Shown one piece after another: positions 1 to 12,021 of a stretch of 64,000 nucleotides of DNA. The notes beneath the pieces are model-generated. The model made no database searches. It had not been told where the DNA came from and worked only from the letters and a program-made list of their open reading frames with translations. Source of the DNA: Neostapfia colusana (Eukaryota; Streptophyta; Magnoliopsida; Poales; Poaceae); assembly GCA_030760725.1 (NCBI GenBank), contig JASWHV010000012.1:83898968-83962967 (forward strand). Reading direction: 5' to 3'. The position numbers and the translations under genes were made by a program. The stretch's first letter is position 1. Every line of letters begins with the position of its first letter.

Positions 1-372
1 CCACACTTGCTGAGTACCAACGGTACTCAAACTTGCATTTCTGTTGGTTTAAATTGCTGCTCAAGTCAAGGGGATGATGTGGTGTTCAATGACCAAGACT
101 TTGGACACGAAGAAGGTTTCTAGGTTCACGGAGTCCCCCGGGCAACGCCTGTAACGGAGCCCACAAGATTTATATTCCGCTGCTGTTTTATTTACATATT
201 ATGAACTTATTATCATCCATCGAGACGTATGCGATGTAAGACTTATTTATATTCGAACACCTGGCTTGTAATATGATGATGCTTCACTATTTGTCATCAC
301 ATGTATGAGAAAATGATCCTGGCATACATGTGATATTCAGTTGCTTGTTCTTCGGAGAAACCGGGTGTGACA
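1..372 (+). repeat. 3' end of a C-family LTR (element E), cut by the window edge
   Basis: Reverse complement of the start of the LTRs at 8995 and 17771, including the terminal GGGTGTGACA at 363-372 (their TGTCACACCC reversed). On its own strand this is the 3' end of an LTR. Sequence right of 372 is element A's reverse transcriptase, not a primer binding site, so this is a 3' LTR or a solo LTR of an element inserted in plus orientation. The presumed 5-bp target duplication is ACTCC at 373-377; its partner is off the window. It has drifted visibly from the two C LTRs (small indels and substitutions). Confidence 0.85.
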
Positions 373-1193
373 ACTCCCCATGGTGACGAGCTTAGACGTA
401 TAAAACCCTTCTCCAATTGCTCCTGAATTTGCTTCTTGAGTTCTACTAGTTCATTGACGGGCATCCTATAGGGTCTCTTTGCTATGGGTGCAGTTCCGGG
501 TACCAAATCAATGGCAAACTCAATGTCCCGATCAGGTGGCATACCTGGAAGCTCCTCTGGAAACACGTCCGAGAATTCTTAAACCACTGGAACGCTGTCC
601 AATGTTGCTCCTTCGACGTGGTTCAAGATTGCCTTTTCAGTTGTTTGTTGGGCTGACTCAAACTCGACACGAATACCGTGCTCATTTGTCAACTGCACGC
701 TTCTTTCAGCACATTGGATTACCCCGTTGTGCTTGCTTAACCAATCCATCCCGAGTATTATGTCAATCCCTTGGGAATCCAGGACAATGAGGTTGGCAAG
801 GAAGTCTACCCCCCTTATTTTAAGGCTTACTTTCAGACATACTATATTAGTCCTCATCTCTCCACCGGGAGAATTAACTAACATAGTACATTTTAAGTGT
901 GATATGGGTAGATTAAGCTTGGCAACAAACTTAGATGATATGAAGGAATGTGATGCTCCAGAATCAAATAAAATGATGGCTGGGTTGGAGTTGGCAAGGA
1001 ACATACCAATTACGACGTCCTCAGCCTGGTGTGCTTCCTCAGCAGAGACATGGTTCACGTTGCCGCGAGCATAGTTCTGCTGTCCACGGTTTCCTTGATT
1101 GTCCCCTCCATTCGGTCGCGGGTTCTGCTTGGGCATGTTGCCTTGCTGTCCAGGGCCTCTTCTGGGGTACTAGCTCACAAAGTGTCCTGTTTC
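373..1193 (-). pseudogene. Element A gag-pol remnant: zinc-knuckle tail, protease, start of RT
   Basis: Continues the gag at 48850-49818 across the element B insertion. Reading leftward from 1193 come the second half of the zinc knuckle, the aspartic protease with ILFDSGASHSF, the GIDIILGMDWL strand typical of gypsy proteases, and the RT N-terminal region (PEELPGMPPDRD, then FIRLSSSPWG). The frame is broken by stops at 1170-1172 and 579-581, and the second metal-binding half of the knuckle appears to carry Tyr in place of Cys. The RT stops abruptly at 373 where the LTR of element E begins; the rest of pol must lie left of the window. Clearly Ty3/gypsy and clearly dead. Confidence 0.9.
1189..1193. 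repeat. Target-site duplication of element B, left copy (GTTTC)
   Basis: GTTTC directly abuts the LTR end TGACATGACC at 1194 and is repeated at 48845-48849 after the other LTR end. Confidence 0.92.
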
Positions 1194-4100
1194 TGACATG
1201 ACCCCACGGTCTTGTCGAGCCAGGATCACGCTGAGGGGTGCTGCGTTGCACAGCACCGGATAACACACATCAAAGGTACAAAGCGGAAGCAAAGTTTTAT
1301 TACATAAACTGGTTTATGAACATGTTTACATCAAAATAAGTCCAGTCTACACTCACGGGCGTAGACTACGCATCAAGTCCACGTTCAGCCCTTGAACGTG
1401 TCCTTGCCAGCACACACGCACACTAACTCTGCGGCGTGCACGACTCCCACTCGACGGAGTTCCCCTCCTGGGGTTCCGTCTCCTCCTCGGGAGTCCCTTC
1501 CTCATAGAACCCTGCAAAAGTTTCAAACACAAGCAGTGAGCACGAAGGCTCAGGAAGTCTGACCCGTCTCACCTAAACATGGAACTTCTACATGAGGGGT
1601 GATGGGGACATGAGGTAAAATCATTTGCAAAGGACTCGCCTGATTAGTAGAACCTTACTTTCAAGTTTTAGCAGCAGGTTGTGGAGAACCTTACGCTAAG
1701 GCACATGAGAGAGCCGCAATCAAACAAGAAACGCATTTCTCTCATGTACTTTGCCCAAAGTTGAAAAGAACTTTAGTTAGCTCTAGACTATAGCAAATCA
1801 TTAGCAATCAAGTCCATCTTTCAATCAGCAACATTTTAACATGCAACTAGCCTGTTCTTTCTACGTCACAGTACAGTGAACAAGTGGTACTCACTGACCG
1901 CGAGGGACGGCGATTATAATCGATTTACACCTGCAGGGTTACCCGAACAACCCGTCACGTACGCCCGTACTCGATGTTGCCTACAACAACCATCACGGCA
2001 CCGTACGCAACCACCTTCCACCCGTCAGCCAAATATTGAACCGGTCCCATCGTCCCGAGCAAGAGGTCTCTGCACGCGCATCTCCGTGCCGCCAGCCGAT
2101 TTACACCTCAAGCTCTCAACCTACCCTCTGAACGACGGGCAATGCCTCAATACCCAGCTACCCAAGTTACATCAGTTTCCCGGTTCCCATATAGCCGGTA
2201 GGTCTTCGGTACTGTTCTAGCTTGTTCAACAGGCCCGCACACGGCTCGGTCCTCAATCGACACAAGCGGAGCTACAGCACACAGGCCCCAAAGTCCTGCT
2301 GCCCTTACCCTCCGCTTGGTCTCATTTTCTCGCCATGTGTTTTATGTGCTATCACTACCCGAGTCGAGTGCCTCTAGCCTATGCTCGCGAGTAGTTCCAA
2401 CTACTCGACTTTTACCAAATCCTACTCTATCTTAGCATTGCAGTAGCTAACGGGGTTTGCCATCCTAGACCAAACCCATGGTTTTCTTGGCTATGCAGTT
2501 GAGTTTCCAAACAAGACTCTAATGCAAAGAAGACAGTAATCAAGTATGTGTTCAAAACAATAACAACTTGTAAAAAGGTTAATGCAAACCGGAGCTTGCC
2601 TTGCTGCCCTTGGTCGTAGGCTAGCTCCTCCTCCGGAGTAACAAAGTCTAGGACTTCGGGTTCCTCCTCGACCTTAGCGACTACATGATAGAGGAAATAC
2701 ATGTATCAATTTAAATGCATTTGTATTAACTTTTAATCTTATGAAGTTTATAACTCTTACTAGACAAGCCCAATGACTGTGAAACTTTTACTGTGGCTGG
2801 GTTACATCCTAAACAGAGACTTGGTCAAGTTTTAGTTGCAGCAAAGCTCATTTGAGCCCTCCACAATTAATTATGTACTTGACCTTAATTGAAGGCTTTT
2901 AGGGTGTTCTAAGGATTTTTATGAAACAAACTATGACTTTCTGAAAACTATATTTTCAGAGGGTTCTAGTGGACTTAGCCTCACTTAATTTGAAGGTTCC
3001 TAGCTAAAGATATGAGCTAAACAATTTCAGAGAAAATTCTGAAAATGTTTCTGAACATTTTCTATTTTCTCTGGAACAGTTTCACTAATCACACCATTAG
3101 GTGGATCAAATGAGCTCCAATGGGTCTGAAATTTTTATGGTAGTTCAGGGATATTTTGGTGAACATCCCAGCAAAATTTCAGGATTTTCCTCCAAAGGAT
3201 TCTCCAGTTAAAATTCCTAACAGTTTAAACTTTGAGGAATTAATTCTGGAGAAATAAGGATTTCCATTGAGTGAAACTTGATTTTCTGGAAAGTGCTCAG
3301 AGAGCTGAATCCAACAAAATTTGGTTCACTCGATTTGGAGCTTTCATGAAAGTTATGAGGATTTGAAGTTTGAAGGAAATCTGAAAATCGGGGAAAAGTT
3401 TAAACTCGCGAGTGGGCCCGGGGACACGTGTCGCACGCCGAGGCGACCGCACACTGCGGCCCACAGGGTCTTTGCGCGCCAGCACACCTGATCCTGGCCA
3501 CACCCCGATCCCGATTTAAAATATCTGTCGCTGACAGCTGGGGTCCACCCCCTTCTTCAACCTCGCGACGCCTGCACTCTGCCGTCGGGGAACTTCACCG
3601 GAGAGCTCGCCGCTGGCTTCTGTAAAGCTCCAAACTTCACAATTTTGGCCGCCCCTGCCTACTTTCACTCGGGGAACAGGATTCTGGGGTCAGCTCGTCA
3701 TGACAACGGTCGGTGCATGGTCGGCGACGAGCAGCAGCCTCGGGCGAACTTCGGCCGTGTTGCCCATCCTCCCTAGCACCTAACCCGATCGAGCTAAGGG
3801 TCGTCGAGCATCAGTGGACCATAGGAAAGATCGACATGAGCTCTACGGAGCTTGGCAAGGGCTGTGTTGGGCTGTCACCGTGCGACCTAGGCCAGAAATC
3901 GGGATTTCTACTAAAACTCGAAGAACAGCGGTTTCCCTCCACGATTCATCGTGGTTCTTGCTCCTATGGATCCGCACTGGCTACTAGAAGTGATCCTCTC
4001 CACAAGAGGATGAGTGATGCAGTGTGGCTTACAAATTTCTCGGATCGGTACCGACCTCACTTTTGCACGCCGTCGCGAAAATATGAAATTCCGGCCGGAG

Positions 4101-5245
4101 CAGTGCTTGTCACGCCGCCGGAGCTTGCGGAAATAAAAGAGGTGTTGGAGGCGAACCTCTTTGCTGTTCACAGCTCCGTGAACGGTGGGCTGTGGTAGCC
4201 GGAAGGACGGTTCCCGCAGCGGCGGCTCGAGCTGAACTGGCAGAGACAAGATCGCCGCGGTGGAGCTCGGGGAAGACCGCGCAGGGTCTGAAACCGATGC
4301 GAGGGCGTTGAATATGGCTTGGCGCACCCGGTGCTGGTCTCAGATCGCCGGGAGGGTCACTGGATTGGCCGGGCGATGAGGAACCGAAGGTTCACTTGGG
4401 CGGCGAGGTGTTTCGGCTTTTTGGGTGAAAGTGCGACGAGGCAGCGGTGGAAGGCGCCGGTGACCGCTCGGGCGGGTAGATAAAGACCGAGGGAGTCGGT
4501 TCCGCGGCTGAGATCGGCAAGCAGCTGGTGGCTTCGCCGTTTCTTCGCCGTGGCGGCAGCTGCAGCGCGCGCGGTTAACCGAGCTGAGCTCTCAGTCGGT
4601 TTCTTTTGCTTCAGTGGCTGACATGTGGGACCCACCCGGGGTTTTAACCTCTGAAATTCACTCCTAATCACTGTTGTAAACAGTGAGCCCCAAAATACCC
4701 ATGGTGATTCAAATTATTCACCCATGAGCCATTTGAATTGAGTAGAATTCAAATTGGGTTTGGTTTGAATGAATTTCAGCACAAGTTCAGTTTTGAATTC
4801 AAATAAAGTTTGAATTTGTCCCACTTAGCTCATGTCAAGATCAACTCCAAATGGAGTGAAAATTGGTGTGTGAGCTCACAAAAATGTGCTGAATAAGAAT
4901 ATGCCTCCCACTTTTAAATTCATGGGATAAAAACAGTTTGAATTTGAATATGGTTTCAAACTGCCCTCTTTCTAGCTATACCCAAAATGACCTCAAAAAG
5001 GTTTTGAATTTGGGTGAAACTTGGCATGGACACCCTTAGCAAGGTGTAGGAGTTTTCATATGTCCAGCCCACCTATATCACATGTGGGAAATACCACTTT
5101 TGCAATATGTGAGTTTGTTCTCTAATGAGCATGTTGATGGTGGTTACTTGCTCTTCATTTGTGATCATCATCTTTCCTCAAATGAGGTGTGTGTGTGTAT
5201 GGTGATGAACACTTCAATTATGTGTCAAAAACTGAGGCCCTTACA
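1194..5245 (-). repeat. Element B 3' LTR
   Basis: On the minus strand it begins TGTAAGGGCC at 5245 and ends GGTCATGTCA at 1194. It matches 39651-48844 once the copia insertion there is removed, with scattered differences. It holds a G-box core CACGTG at 3425-3430. The open frames seen inside it (for example 3713-4198 plus) recur in the other LTR and are not credible genes. Confidence 0.93.
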
Positions 5246-5280
5246 TTCCTCCCCCCTTAAAAGAATCTCGTCCCGAGATT
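5246..5280 (-). other. Element B polypurine tract and upstream hairpin
   Basis: On the minus strand a TTTTAAGGGGGGAGGAA purine run directly precedes the 3' LTR; it would prime plus-strand DNA synthesis. Immediately upstream (5264-5280) is a perfect 7-bp inverted repeat, AATCTCG-TCC-CGAGATT. The same arrangement is present in elements C, D, F and G. Confidence 0.9.
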
Positions 5281-5314
5281 ATAAGGTGAAAATGAGAGAG
5301 AGGACGGTGGAAAA

Positions 5315-8300
5315 TTACCGGACATGCGACGTGAAAAAGTCGGGGTAGTTAGTGCGAAGAAATTCTTCGCTCTCCCATGTCGCTTCGTCCATGGAGTGAT
5401 TACTCCATAGAACCTTGTAGAACCACAACGTACGGTTGCGTGTGGTTCAGGCCTTTTCATCGATAATCTGCACCGGTTCCTCCCGATAGGTGAGATCCGG
5501 TTGCAGTTCTTCAATATCCTCCTGCTGAACGGTAGTTAATAGCTTAAGACACTTCCTCAGCTGGGAAATGTGAAAGACGTCGTGCACACCGGAAAGTGCT
5601 TCTGGTAATTTCAGCCGGTATGCCACTGATCCACATCTTTCGGTAATCTGAAATGGACCGATGAATCGGGGTGCTAACTTTCCTCTTACCCCAAATCTGT
5701 TTACACCCTTCATTGGAGACACCCGTAGATATACGTGATCTCCAGCTTCGAATTGTAATGGGCGCCGTCTTCGGTCCGCATACTGTTTCTGACGGGATTG
5801 GGCGGCTTTTAGGTTCGCTTGAATCAGTCGAACCTTCTCTTCCGCGTTGTTGATGAGGTCAATCCCAAATGTAACCCTTTCGCCAGACTCACACCAGTTC
5901 AATGGTGTGCGGCATTTTCTTCCGTATAGCGCCTCGTAGGGCGCCATCTTGATGCTGGCTTGGTACCCATTGTTGTACGATAACTCGGCTAGCGGCAAGT
6001 GATCATCCCAATTCTTGCCGTGGTTGATAGCGCAAGCTCGTAGCATGTCTTCTAAGATCTGATTTACCCGCTCCGTTTGCCCATCCGTCTGCGGGTGGTA
6101 TGCTGAACTACGGATCAGTTTCGTCCCCAAGGCAGCGTGCAGCTGCTCCCAAAAACGGGACACAAATAAAGTGCCCCGATCTGATATTATGGTACGGGGT
6201 ACGCCGTACAAGCATAGGATCCGTGAGATGTACAGTTCAGCGTACTTCTTGGTGTTGTAGTTTGTGTTGACCGGGATAAAATGGGCAATTTTGGTGAGTC
6301 GATCGACGATCACCCACACAGAATCATGTTTCTGCAAGGTGGTGGGTAAACCGACGATGAAATCCATGCTCATGTCCTCCCACTTCCAGGCAGGAATGCC
6401 CAGTAGTTGCAGCAGTCCCGGCTTCCGCATGTGATCTGCCTTCACCCTTCGACATGTATCACACTCAGACACGTATTTTGTAGTCTCTCGCTTCATCCGT
6501 GTCCACCAAAACTTGCTCCTGAGTTCTTGATACATTTTGTTGCTGCCGGGGTGAATAGAAAACTTTGACAAGTGAGCCTCATCAAAGATTTTCTTCCGTA
6601 ACTCCGGGTTACGGGGTACGACGATCCGGTCCTTGAACCATAGGACGCCGTCTCCGTCCTTCCGGAAACATTTCAGCTCCCCACTGTCTACATGTCTCCG
6701 CAAATGTGACATGCCCTTGTCATTGTTCTGGGCTGCCGCTATCTCTTCACGGATGGTGGGGATCAAAGCTAGGTTGTAGAGAGCTCCGTGTGGAATTACA
6801 TGTAGTGGTGGTTCGCTCTCTTCCAACGGTGTGATGGTCAGATTGTTGACGTGTGACTTGCGGCTCAGCGCATCAGCCACTACGTTTGCCTTGCCCGGAT
6901 GATAATGGATCTCTATTTCGTAATCCTTTATCAGTTCTAACCATCTTCGTTGCCTCATGTTCAGCTCCTTCTGAGTGAATATGTACTTGAGGCTTTTGTG
7001 GTTGATATATAAATGTACGAGGTTACCGAGTAGGTAGTGCCTCCACATTTTTAGTGCAAGTATCACGGCAGCGAGCTCCAAATCGTGGGTTGGATAATTC
7101 TGCTCATGGTTTCTAAGCTGCCGTGATCCATACGCGACCACTCTTTGGTCTTGCATCAGCACACATCCGAGCCCAATGCCGGATGCATCGCAGTACACAT
7201 CGAACGGTTTTATTGTTTCTGGCTGCGCCAAAACCGGTGCTGATGTTAGGTGCTTGACTAAAGCCTTGAATGCTGCTTCACATGCTGGACTCCAAACGTA
7301 TTTGGTAGCCTTCTTTAGCAGCTCTGTCATTGGCTTGGCAATCTTCGAGAAGTTCAGAATGAACCTCCGATAATATCCCGCGAGTCCGAGGAAACTCCGT
7401 ACCTCGTGAACAGTTCTCGGGGATTCCCAGTTCAGCACTTGAGTGATCTTGCTCGGGTCCACAGCGATACCCTCCGCTGAGATGATATGCCCGAGAAAAG
7501 GCACTTGCGATATCCAAAACTCGCATTTGCTGAATTTCGCGTATAACTTGTGGTCCCACAGCCGTTGCAAGACTATACGCAGATGTTTCTTGTGATCTTC
7601 CTCCGACTTGGAATATACAAGGATGTCGTCGATGAAGACCACGACAAACTTGTCCAGCTCCGGCATGAATACCGAGTTCATCAAGTACATGAAGTGAGCT
7701 GGAGCATTGGTGAGGCCGAAGGACATGACCAGGTACTCATAAAGTCCGTACCTCGTCAAGAAAGCCGTCTTCGGAATGTCCTCAGCCCTTATCTTAATCT
7801 GATGGTACCCGGATCTTAAGTCCATTCTGGAAAAGATCTTTGCTTCAACCAACTGATCAAACAACATGTCGATCCGTGGCAACGGATACTTGTTCTTGAT
7901 GGTTACAGCATTTAATGGACGATAGTCCACGCAAAGCCGCAACTTCTCATCCTTCTTCTTGACAAATAATGCCGAATAGCCCCATGGCGAGGAGCTCGGC
8001 CTAATAAAACCCTTCTCCAGAAGGTCCGTGAGCTGAGTCTTCAGTTCAGCCAACTCCTTGGGCGCCATCTTGTACGGCCTTCGGGATATCGGCATGGTTC
8101 CCGATGCAAGTTCAATCTTGAACTCCACCTCTCTATCGGGTGGCATTCCTGGTAAATCATCCGGGAATACGTCAGGGAACTCTTGGACCACTGGAATATC
8201 TTCCAATCTGATAGTTGTGGACTGATAGACACTTGGAAGTTTTATTTCTGGACTGTCCAGAAATAAAGAGTGAGACCCGTGCACTTCTGAGTTCAAGTGC

Positions 8301-8608
8301 ACAACTCGGAGGACGGTGTCTAAAACAGCGCCGTGGCGGGTTAACCACAACATCCCTAGGATGACATCGACCTTCTGTCCCTCTAAGATAATGAGAGACG
8401 AGGGGTACACTCTACCCGCTAAGCATAATGGCGCCTTGGAAACCATTATGCTTGCTGAAATCTTCCCACCCGGTGAACAAATTAAATATGGACTATCAGT
8501 GGGTAGTATTGGCAAGCTGTGTTTAGCAATGAAAGCTTGGCTAATAAAATTATGCGTGGCGCCTGAATCAAACAGTACTATAGCGGGATGCTGGTGGAGT
8601 TGGAACAT
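5315..8608 (-). pseudogene. Element B pol: protease, RT, RNase H, integrase, chromodomain
   Basis: Frame of 1097 codons with one internal stop at 5447-5449. Residue positions from 8608: protease LFDSGATHNF (D14), RT with FIDDILVYS (Asp pair at about 327-328), RNase H YCDASGIGLG near 473, integrase zinc-binding region near 680-725 (SIHPGSNKMYQ ... CDTCRRVKADH), integrase catalytic core (MDFIVGLP near 749, SDRGTLF near 810, DGQTERV near 843). The stop falls just before the chromodomain, which remains readable to 5315 (WSNHSMDEATWESEEF). The start follows a one-base frame break relative to gag at about 8609-8613. In element D the same genes form one continuous frame, so I read the break as a mutation rather than programmed frameshifting. 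Confidence 0.93.
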
Positions 8609-8994
8609 ACCGCAAGGATTGGCTCGCCCTCCGGCACGTCCTCTATGGCAAGCTGGTGGACGGTACCGGGCCTACGGTTTGCCTGCCGCGCATTAGTAGG
8701 GTTCTGGGGTTGATTCCTCCCCGGAAACTGCGGTGCCACTCCGCCGCCTTGCCTCTCTGGGCAACTACTCACGAAGTGTCCTGGACGACCACACTGGTAA
8801 CATGTGGCCGCTGCTGGTGTAGTGCTCGGGGGACGAAAGCCCGGCATGCGCTGCTGAGGTGCATACGCACGCGGCATCGCCCGCTGCTGCTGTTGTTGCG
8901 GAGGTGGTACTGGCAGTGCCGGCCTAAATGCCGGTGAAGAGTACGGCCGACTGCGGAACGGCATCGACCGCTGTGGTGGCTGCCAGCGTGGACC
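8609..8994 (-). pseudogene. Element B gag, C-terminal part (zinc knuckle)
   Basis: Second half of B's gag, separated from the first half (21325-22205) by element C. It is rich in Pro, Arg and Gln and contains the CCHC knuckle CYQCGRPGHFVSSC, expected to bind the RNA genome. Counting one copy of the GGACC duplication, the gag frame is continuous across the insertion. It runs into the protease linker (EDVPEGEPILA) and then loses frame at about 8609-8613, so this copy could not make a continuous Gag-Pol. Confidence 0.9.
8990..8994. repeat. Target-site duplication of element C, left copy (GGACC)
   Basis: GGACC precedes the LTR end TGTCACACCC at 8995 and is repeated at 21325-21329. Confidence 0.95.
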
Positions 8995-11975
8995 TGTCAC
9001 ACCCGGTTCTTCCGAAGAACAACCAAGTGAATATCACATGTATGCCAGGATCATTTTCTCATACATGTGATGACAAATAGTGAAGCATCATTTATTACAA
9101 GCCAGATGGACAATAATAAGTTCATCACAAGTAAATAAACTAGCAGCGGAATATTATTCTTGAGGGCTCCGTCACAGGCGTTGCCCGGGGGTCTCCATGA
9201 ACCTAGAAACCTTCTTCGGGTCCAAAGTCTTGGTCATTATACACCACCTCATTATCTTGACCTGAGCAGCAATATAAACCAACAAATATGCAAGGTTGAG
9301 TACCAATGGTACTCAGCAAGTGTGGGAAAATTATATCATGCATGGCTAGAACAAGAGAAGGTTGAACCCATGGTTAAAGCACTACGCAATAAATACCTAT
9401 CACCTTAGCTTATTAAGCACCTACATTACTACATAGGTGAAATGGTCCCAATCTTCCATCCCATCATCATAATCAAATAACCATAACATCATTTCCAATG
9501 TTAAGCTCCCCGCTTAACATCCACAACTTCCAAAAACCATCACTCCTCTAATCATGAATAAGTCCAAGCCGCTCTTGACCGTGAGCACGGCTGTCATGAA
9601 AGTTTTGACTCTGCAGAGTTTGCACCCATGTACCCACATGTAGTGATTTCATCCCCCGTTGCCGGGTGGACTAAAAGAACCTCCATTATGCCAGTGGCTA
9701 CGAACCACATTCACACTTCCCAGGTGTGTAGCCAGGAGATCACTACGAAGCCTTTACAAAGGAATTCCCGACGAGTGTGGGCCCACTGAGGTTTCACCCC
9801 TAACAGCATACAAGAGGCTCCAACCCCGCTGCAGTGGCCCCCTCTTGAGCCTTGCGGTTCATATGGTAGTTCAGCTGACACCTATTCCCCACACCATCCA
9901 ACACACCATACTACGCCGGGAATACACCTAATTAATTGGCCAAGCTGCCCCATCTCAGCATGTGGTTGGCACGGTAAAGCCAGGTTACATGCCCCATGAA
10001 CCGGTCCTTAGGATCCAGGCAAGTACTAAACACAAACCCGAGTCTCGTGCACCCAACACACAACCAAAACATCCAACTTGCCTTGATCCCTACCTCTACA
10101 TAACTCACAATATCTCATTCAAGAGAATGGTAAAATAAACTGATGATCTCATATCCCAATTATCACATTCTAAGCATGGCTAATCATATGCATGATAATA
10201 AATGAGTTCACATTTATACTTACATACTATATATATGAGTTTCCAATTTAAATAAATTCCTTATATTCAATTACTACACCTTTTAGCTACCAAGTATGCA
10301 TGAAAGGTATTTTCCTTCTTCATAAGTGTCTTCAGAATTTCTACCAACCCTAAACTGAATTCTTTGGATTTTAGAACTCCATTTATCATTTACTAGTTGC
10401 TATATTTTCAGATTTATTTCGTATGCCTAAATGTGAACTTTATTATGAAAATAACAAGACACATCATCTAAACAGAATAGGTTCTGATCTAAATTATTTA
10501 CTAATATATTTTTGACCTTTTCCACTGATGTAAACTATTTTACAATTATTCTCCCTATTTTCCAGAACTATTCTTTACTTAAAAATGTGTCCCTAAATGT
10601 GAATAATAAATTAAACAGATTCATTTCAGCCCAAAAAATATATTTTTATCTCACTCCAAAGTTTTCTAAGTACTGAGGAAGTTTTTATTAAATTTTGACA
10701 ATATGATTGTCCCACTTTTTAAATTTTAAATACTAGCCACCAATTCAATTTCCTAAATTTAATATCAAACGGGGTTAAAAAGGTAAACTCACCCCACTAC
10801 AGGGTCTATAATATTATTTTAACAATTTTCAGGGATCTAGCTACTCATAACAGAGGAGTTTTTCCTAATTTTTATTAAGTCCAGGGGCTAAAACTGATTT
10901 TTAAATGAATTTACATGATTTTCTGAAGTTCCAGGGGCTAGATCAGAAGTTTCCGGGGCTAGCTCTTATTTCCCGAGAACCCCAGGGGGTAGCACGTAAG
11001 ATTACCAGTGTTTATAACGCGGGGCTGACGTGGACCGTCCGATTTAAAACAGACGGCTGAGATTATAACGCCGAACCGGTACGCGGGGTTTTAAAGTCTA
11101 CCGTGCGATTTAAAATAAACGGCGCACAAGTGGCCACGTCGCTCTGATCGAGCGCGGGCGGCGCTGCCCGGCGGCGCACGGTGGCGGGAAGCGGCGATCT
11201 CGCCGGAGAATTGTGGATCTTCGGGAATTCTTCCTAGAGCTGTGATTTTATGGCATAGATCGGTGGAGGGGAGGTCGGGGATCTCACCTCGGGGGTTTTC
11301 TTGAGCTCGGAGGTTCTGGAAGGCGGTCGACGACGAGGTCCGAAGTGAAACCACGGCGAGGCTCGTCGGCGCTATGTTTGAACCGCAAGTCACCGAGTTT
11401 TCTGCACCTGCAGTGTTCCCCGGAGGCGGTGGATCAAGACCAGCGAGTTAGATCGGAATTTCCGAGCTTAGATCGGCCAGAATTCGCCGGAGAAGGCTCG
11501 GGTTCTCACCGGAGTAAAAACGGCGGATCGCGTGGGAAAAAAAGAACGAGGTCGGGGTTTTTATAGACGGGGAAGGGCGGCGGGGTGGTTTAGATCGAGT
11601 TTGCGTCGCCTCCGATCAAAATTCGGATGGGATTCGCAGAAATCCGGGTCGGTTTGGATTCGGGGTGAGAGAGTCCCGGCACGGGCGCGAGGTAGAAGAA
11701 GGGCTGGTGGGCCCCGCCTGTCAGTGGGAGGAAGAGGCGCGCGCGCGGCTGCGGGCTGGCGCGGTGCTGGTTGGGCCGGCTGGTGGGTTTCAGCCCACTG
11801 GCCGGTTTTTTTCTGTTTTCTTTTTCTTTTTTTCTATTTCTTTTCAGTTTTGAATTTAAATTGAATTCCAGTTTGAATTTAAATTGTTGCAAAACATGCA
11901 ACACGTCCAAAAATTTTTAAATTCCCCTCTTAACATGATTTAGGGTCTTAACAAGATTTTTTTTGGGGTGTTACA
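8995..11975 (-). repeat. Element C 3' LTR
   Basis: On the minus strand it begins TGTAACACCCC at 11975 and ends GGGTGTGACA at 8995. It is 2981 bp, shorter than the partner LTR because it lacks about 38 bp (equivalent of 17883-17920), the 150-bp duplication and about 400 bp (equivalent of 19170-19590). AT-rich near 10130-10900 and GC-rich near 11000-11800. Confidence 0.92.
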
Positions 11976-12014
11976 GCACTACCCCCCCTTAAAAGAAATC
12001 TCGTCCTCGAGATT
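11976..12014 (-). other. Element C polypurine tract and upstream hairpin
   Basis: On the minus strand the tract reads TTTTAAGGGGGGGTAGTGC up to the LTR start. Immediately upstream at 11997-12014 is the inverted repeat AATCTCG-AGGA-CGAGATT, the four-base-loop version of the hairpin seen in B, D, F and G. Confidence 0.88.
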
Positions 12015-12021
12015 GGTGGTT

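Noticed and set aside
3713..4327. ORFs of 161 codons (plus) and 138 codons (minus) that look conserved, also at 47317-47931
   Set aside because: Both pairs are simply the two LTR copies of element B. GC-rich LTR sequence gives overlapping open frames on both strands, and there is no recognisable protein.
8578..8615. Programmed frameshift between gag and protease in element B
   Set aside because: D has one continuous frame across the same junction and I see no convincing slippery site; a one-base loss is simpler.
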